Below are positions 6,670-9,328 of a stretch of 9,328 nt of DNA, piece by piece. Numbering within the stretch: the stretch's first letter is position 1; each line of letters opens with the position of its first letter. Below the pieces are notes generated by a model. That model saw only the letters and a program-made list of their open reading frames with translations. It was not told the origin of the DNA and made no database searches. Origin of the DNA: JASFQI01 sp050115555 (GTDB taxonomy: Bacteria > Desulfobacterota > DSM-4660 > Desulfatiglandales > HGW-15); assembly GCA_050115555.1 (NCBI GenBank), contig JASFQI010000189.1, positions 1 through 9,328 on the forward strand, given 5' to 3'. Position numbers and translations under genes: made by a program.

Positions 6670-7287
6670 CTATCCTTCCCTTCCATCCAAGGAAGCCAGG
6701 GCCGTTTCTGCGGCCTCCCGGGCCGCGAGCACGTCCGAGCGTTCCCCGGCCAGGTAAAGCCGGCCGCTCGCACCGAAAACGGTCACGTGGATCAGCTTGA
6801 CGTCCGCCGCCTTTTCCGCCTCGTTTGCGGCGTACCCCGCATACCCCGCGGGAATCATTTCAAGAAGGTACAGTGCATCGTCCTCCAGCAGCATGCTGGC
6901 ATTCCGAAACCGGTTCACGATCTGGGTCATGTGCGCGTCCGTTCGATCGATCATATCGGAGGCGATGATTTTGGGTTTCAGGCGGTCCTCTTCCTGCAAT
7001 CCGAGATAATCCAAAACCTCATCCGCAGCCTCCCTCACATCCGCAGGCGTGTCCCCGTGGACCTCGAGCATGCCGAAGGTCCTTTCCACGACCATGGCGC
7101 CCGGCTTGACGTTCGCCCGCTTGAGCACGACGTTGGTGATGGAGTTGATCTCGATCCCCGGAGCAATCTCCACGAAAAACGCGGACTGTCCTGCCACGGG
7201 GTAATAGCCCAAGGCGGTACTGCCGATGAACCCCACAAACTGCCGCTGTATGCGGTCAATGATTGCAAATGCCCGTAGATCGATCAT
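6670..7287 (-). CDS. BMC-T (tandem BMC domain) microcompartment shell protein
   Basis: A 205-residue protein with two BMC folds in tandem, expected to trimerise into a pseudo-hexameric shell tile. Repeat 1 spans about 37-97 (FFVEIAPGIEINSITNVVLK, then ERTFGMLEVHGD). Repeat 2 spans about 139-200 (LYLLEMIPAGYAGYAANEAE, then VFGASGRLYLAG). Each is preceded by a related 30-40 residue extension (LRAFAIIDRIQRQF and IIASDMIDRTDAHM), so the protein is an internal duplication. From memory, the sequence and the APGIEI/VERTFG/NEAEKAADVK signatures most resemble the double-BMC protein of the Rhodococcus/Mycobacterium (RMM) aminopropanol compartment, not PduB or EutL. The pore loops differ between halves (RTFG versus GASG). 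The ATG at 7287 has only a weak GCGAGA ribosome site and follows the FAD gene by 15 bp, suggesting translational coupling. No BMC-H or BMC-P gene is in the window. Confidence 0.88.
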   Translation of the reverse strand: MIDLRAFAIIDRIQRQFVGFIGSTALGYYPVAGQSAFFVEIAPGIEINSITNVVLKRANVKPGAMVVERTFGMLEVHGDTPADVREAADEVLDYLGLQEEDRLKPKIIASDMIDRTDAHMTQIVNRFRNASMLLEDDALYLLEMIPAGYAGYAANEAEKAADVKLIHVTVFGASGRLYLAGERSDVLAAREAAETALASLDGREG

Positions 7288-7302
7288 GGGATCTCGCTTT
7301 CT

Positions 7303-8508
7303 CTAAATATTCTTGAGGAACGCCCGCTTGTTCGGGCAAACGGCCGTGTTGATGGTGCAGGTGGCATTGCCGGCGCAACTGCATTCACATTCCTTGCCGT
7401 GGTTGAACCGGGAAAAGCAGAACTCGTGAATCGGTAGGGATACGTCGCAGTCCATGATCAGCTCCGACATGAGGCGGCCGATCACCGGCGCCAGCCCGAA
7501 CCCGTGACCACTGAATCCCGTGCAGAAGACGAAGCCGGGGACCTCCTGCGTGAACCCGAGGACCGGAAGGCCGTCGGACATGGCGGCAATCAGTCCGGAC
7601 CACATGCGAATCACGTGGAGGTCTTTGAGGACCGGAAAGTACTCAATGACGGCCTTGGAGATGGCCGGTCCGATATAGTGAAAGAGCGGCTTCCCTCCGC
7701 GGTGGATGTATTGCTCCGTTCCCACGAATCCACCCCAGAAAAACGGCCCGTGCACGGTCTGTCTCCCGTAAAACAGACCCCGTGCGTGCCCGAACATCTG
7801 GGGAAAGAGGGGCGGGTAGGGTTCGGTGATCAGGGCCTCGGAAAAGACCGGACGCATGGGGATGTCCAGACCCACCAGGTTGGAGATCTGCCGTCCGGCC
7901 ACGCCCGCGGCATTGACCACGGTGTCCGTTTCCAGGGTGCGCTTGTCCGTGACCACGCCGGTGACCCGACCCTTTTGAAGCCGGACCTCGCGGACCTCCT
8001 CACTGGTGTAAAACCGGGCCCCTTGCTCCTTGGCGCGCTTGAAGTACCCATAGGTCACCAGAAAGGGATTGACGTGCCCGTCCGTGGCGCAGTAGCTGGC
8101 ACCCACCACGGCATCGCCGATGTACGGATTGAGCTCCAGCACCTGCTTGCGATCGAGCATCTCCAGGTCGAGGCCCACGGCCTTCTGATTTTCCACAGAT
8201 TTTCGGAGGGTTTCGAACTCCTCGTCGTTCGTGCAGAGCCTGAGATTTCCTTTTCGGACGTACTCGACGTCCATGCCCAGCTCCTCGTGGAGCTCGCCGT
8301 ACAATCGAATGCTCTCCATGGCCATGGGCATCTCTTTGAGATTTCGGGCGGACTGCCTCACCCCACCGCCGTTGCTGCCGGACGCCTCACCGCCGATGTC
8401 CGACTTCTCCACAACGACCGGCTTCAACCCCTCCTTGGCCAAGTGGTAGGCCAGGGCACAACCCATCACGCCGCCGCCCACAATGACCACATCTGCAGTA
8501 TCGGGCAT
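7303..8508 (-). CDS. FAD-dependent oxidoreductase, DAO family (amine/amino-acid dehydrogenase beta subunit type)
   Basis: A 401-residue flavoprotein. It has the N-terminal dinucleotide-binding motif VVIVGGGVMG (7-16) with an acidic residue E34 closing the beta-alpha-beta fold, a GGxxSGSNGGGVR flavin loop (about 39-51), and VVNAAGVAG and TGFSGHGFGLAP segments typical of the DAO superfamily (sarcosine oxidase beta, HcnC, opine oxidase B, D-hydroxyproline dehydrogenase beta). These oxidise a C-N bond to an imine. The gene 14 bp upstream encodes a BFD [2Fe-2S] protein, the usual electron-carrying partner, so it is probably a dehydrogenase complex and not an H2O2-forming oxidase. The last 30 residues are odd: C374, C376, C378, C384 and C391 form a CxCxCx5Cx6C cluster. 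The ATG at 8508, with GAGGGAG just upstream, is preferred over a farther start at 8661 that overlaps the previous gene. Substrate unknown. Confidence 0.9.
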   Translation of the reverse strand: MPDTADVVIVGGGVMGCALAYHLAKEGLKPVVVEKSDIGGEASGSNGGGVRQSARNLKEMPMAMESIRLYGELHEELGMDVEYVRKGNLRLCTNDEEFETLRKSVENQKAVGLDLEMLDRKQVLELNPYIGDAVVGASYCATDGHVNPFLVTYGYFKRAKEQGARFYTSEEVREVRLQKGRVTGVVTDKRTLETDTVVNAAGVAGRQISNLVGLDIPMRPVFSEALITEPYPPLFPQMFGHARGLFYGRQTVHGPFFWGGFVGTEQYIHRGGKPLFHYIGPAISKAVIEYFPVLKDLHVIRMWSGLIAAMSDGLPVLGFTQEVPGFVFCTGFSGHGFGLAPVIGRLMSELIMDCDVSLPIHEFCFSRFNHGKECECSCAGNATCTINTAVCPNKRAFLKNI

Positions 8509-8522
8509 CTTCTCTCCCTCTC

Positions 8523-9179
8523 TCAGCCAGTTGCAAAGACCGACAAACGAACGGGTCGAACCGGAGCGCGTGCCGTGCTGGGCTCCACATCGGCCGGGGC
8601 AAGGCCGAGTTCCTGGGCCAGGATCTGGCTCACCAGCCTCTGGCACGTCTGCCCCTGGCACAGGCCCATCCCGGCACGGGTCACCCTCTTGATCCCGTTC
8701 AGGGTCGTCATGCCGTTTCGGATGGCTTCCTTGATCTCTCCCTTGGTAATCTCTTCACAACGGCAAATGATCATATCGTCGTCATCGGCAGGGGCCGAGG
8801 GACCCGAGGGATCCGGAGGCGGCGCTCCCTTCAACCGGCGGAACCGATCGATGACGCGGTTGACGATGGCTTCCAGTTCCTCCTCGGAGATGGAGGACGC
8901 AGAGTCCGAACCGGGGGTTCCCGATTCCTCCGGGCGCGCCGGAAGGGAAGGCCCGGAGCCGGCTTCCGGTTTTTCTTCGGCCTTCCGAGGTGCGGCTTCG
9001 GCCTCCGCACCGCCGGAAAGGGGCTCGTTTGCGCCCTGTTGAACCACGCGGACACCCCGCTCCCGAATGAGGTCGAGAGCCGCGGGGGAGACCTTTGCCC
9101 CCTCCGGTATCAAAATCTCCTGCCTGCCCTCCTTGAGAGCGGTCTCCACATCTTTGACAAAGACGAAAACGGGTGCCAT
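8523..9179 (-). CDS. BFD-like [2Fe-2S] protein with internal encapsulation-type helix
   Basis: A 218-residue modular protein. Residues 1-46 form a small domain with EILIPEGAKVSPAALDLIRE (21-40), resembling the LPEGTxLTPxAR leader found in EutT and other microcompartment-linked proteins. Residues about 47-96 are a Glu/Pro/Ala/Ser linker. Residues 98-117 contain EEELEAIVNRVIDRFRRL, an amphipathic helix matching encapsulation peptides in hydrophobic spacing. A Pro/Asp linker follows. The C-terminal BFD domain (136-192) has C139, C141, C174 and C179 in the pattern CxC-x32-CQGQTC, which ligates a [2Fe-2S] cluster. It probably carries electrons for the FAD enzyme encoded 14 bp downstream and tethers that enzyme to the microcompartment. 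The ATG at 9179 has AGGAG six bases upstream. The full architecture is not one I recognise as described. Confidence 0.87.
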   Translation of the reverse strand: MAPVFVFVKDVETALKEGRQEILIPEGAKVSPAALDLIRERGVRVVQQGANEPLSGGAEAEAAPRKAEEKPEAGSGPSLPARPEESGTPGSDSASSISEEELEAIVNRVIDRFRRLKGAPPPDPSGPSAPADDDDMIICRCEEITKGEIKEAIRNGMTTLNGIKRVTRAGMGLCQGQTCQRLVSQILAQELGLAPADVEPSTARAPVRPVRLSVFATG

Positions 9180-9279
9180 TCCCTACTCCTGTGTGAATGA
9201 TCTGCAGCCGCGGGTTCGACTCACGGAATGCTCGGCTTGCATGCCGGCATCCCATGTTCCCGGCAACGGGTCGGCCCCT

Positions 9280-9328
9280 TTACTTGGATCGCGGCGGTTT
9301 ACCACCCTTCCCCTTGGATTTTGCACCC
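9280..9328 (-). CDS. Possible C-terminal tail of an upstream gene (partial)
   Basis: On the minus strand one frame runs from the window edge to a TAA at 9282-9280, encoding GAKSKGKGGKPPRSK. A short Lys/Gly-rich basic end is common at protein C-termini, and the position about 100 bp before the next start suits an operon neighbour. A second frame is also open to a TAG nearer 9184, so the assignment is uncertain. No family can be named from 15 residues. Confidence 0.3.
   Translation of the reverse strand, partial: GAKSKGKGGKPPRSK

Noticed and set aside
7504..9042. A 512-residue open frame on the plus strand
   Set aside because: It lies fully antisense to two well-identified genes, has no family resemblance and has the low-complexity His/Arg/Pro/Gly make-up typical of shadows in GC-rich DNA.
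9241..9250. Palindrome ATGCCGGCAT upstream of the BFD gene as an operator
   Set aside because: Ten bases of GC-rich self-complementarity are expected by chance, and no second copy is seen.

Overview
The window reads as part of one long leftward (minus-strand) gene array from a moderately GC-rich, Gram-negative bacterium. The periplasmic TRAP transporter implies an outer membrane and periplasm. An anaerobic or facultative member of the Desulfobacterota/Deltaproteobacteria is my best guess, but this is inference from gene content and style, not a taxonomic result. No rRNA, tRNA, IS element, CRISPR array or phage gene is visible.

Reading right to left, in the direction of transcription: a possible 3' tail of an upstream gene (9280-9328); a protein carrying a BFD-type [2Fe-2S] domain with an internal amphipathic helix that looks like a microcompartment encapsulation peptide (8523-9179); a DAO-fold FAD oxidoreductase with an unusual Cys-rich tail (7303-8508); a tandem-domain (BMC-T) bacterial microcompartment shell protein (6670-7287); an RpiR-type HTH/SIS regulator (5712-6659); a PduP/EutE-type CoA-acylating aldehyde dehydrogenase with an N-terminal encapsulation peptide (4188-5660); and a RidA enamine/imine deaminase (3632-4048). 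A 423-bp non-coding stretch follows. Beyond it lies a second cluster: TRAP substrate-binding protein DctP (2150-3208), small permease DctQ (1517-2008), large permease DctM (177-1478), and the first 30 codons of a response regulator (1-92).

The genes suggest one pathway. The TRAP system would import a carboxylate, plausibly an amino acid or amine derivative. The FAD enzyme with its [2Fe-2S] partner would oxidise a C-N bond to an imine. RidA would hydrolyse the imine, releasing an aldehyde or ketone. The aldehyde dehydrogenase would convert an aldehyde to acyl-CoA inside a protein shell to which the BMC-T protein belongs. RpiR and the response regulator are the visible control proteins. The substrate is not determined by the sequence.

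The most interesting element is the apparent recruitment of a flavin/[2Fe-2S] amine or amino-acid dehydrogenase into a microcompartment by an encapsulation-type helix buried in the middle of its ferredoxin-like subunit. Only one shell gene is in view. The hexameric (BMC-H) and pentameric (BMC-P) shell genes needed for a closed compartment must lie outside the window, most likely to the right.
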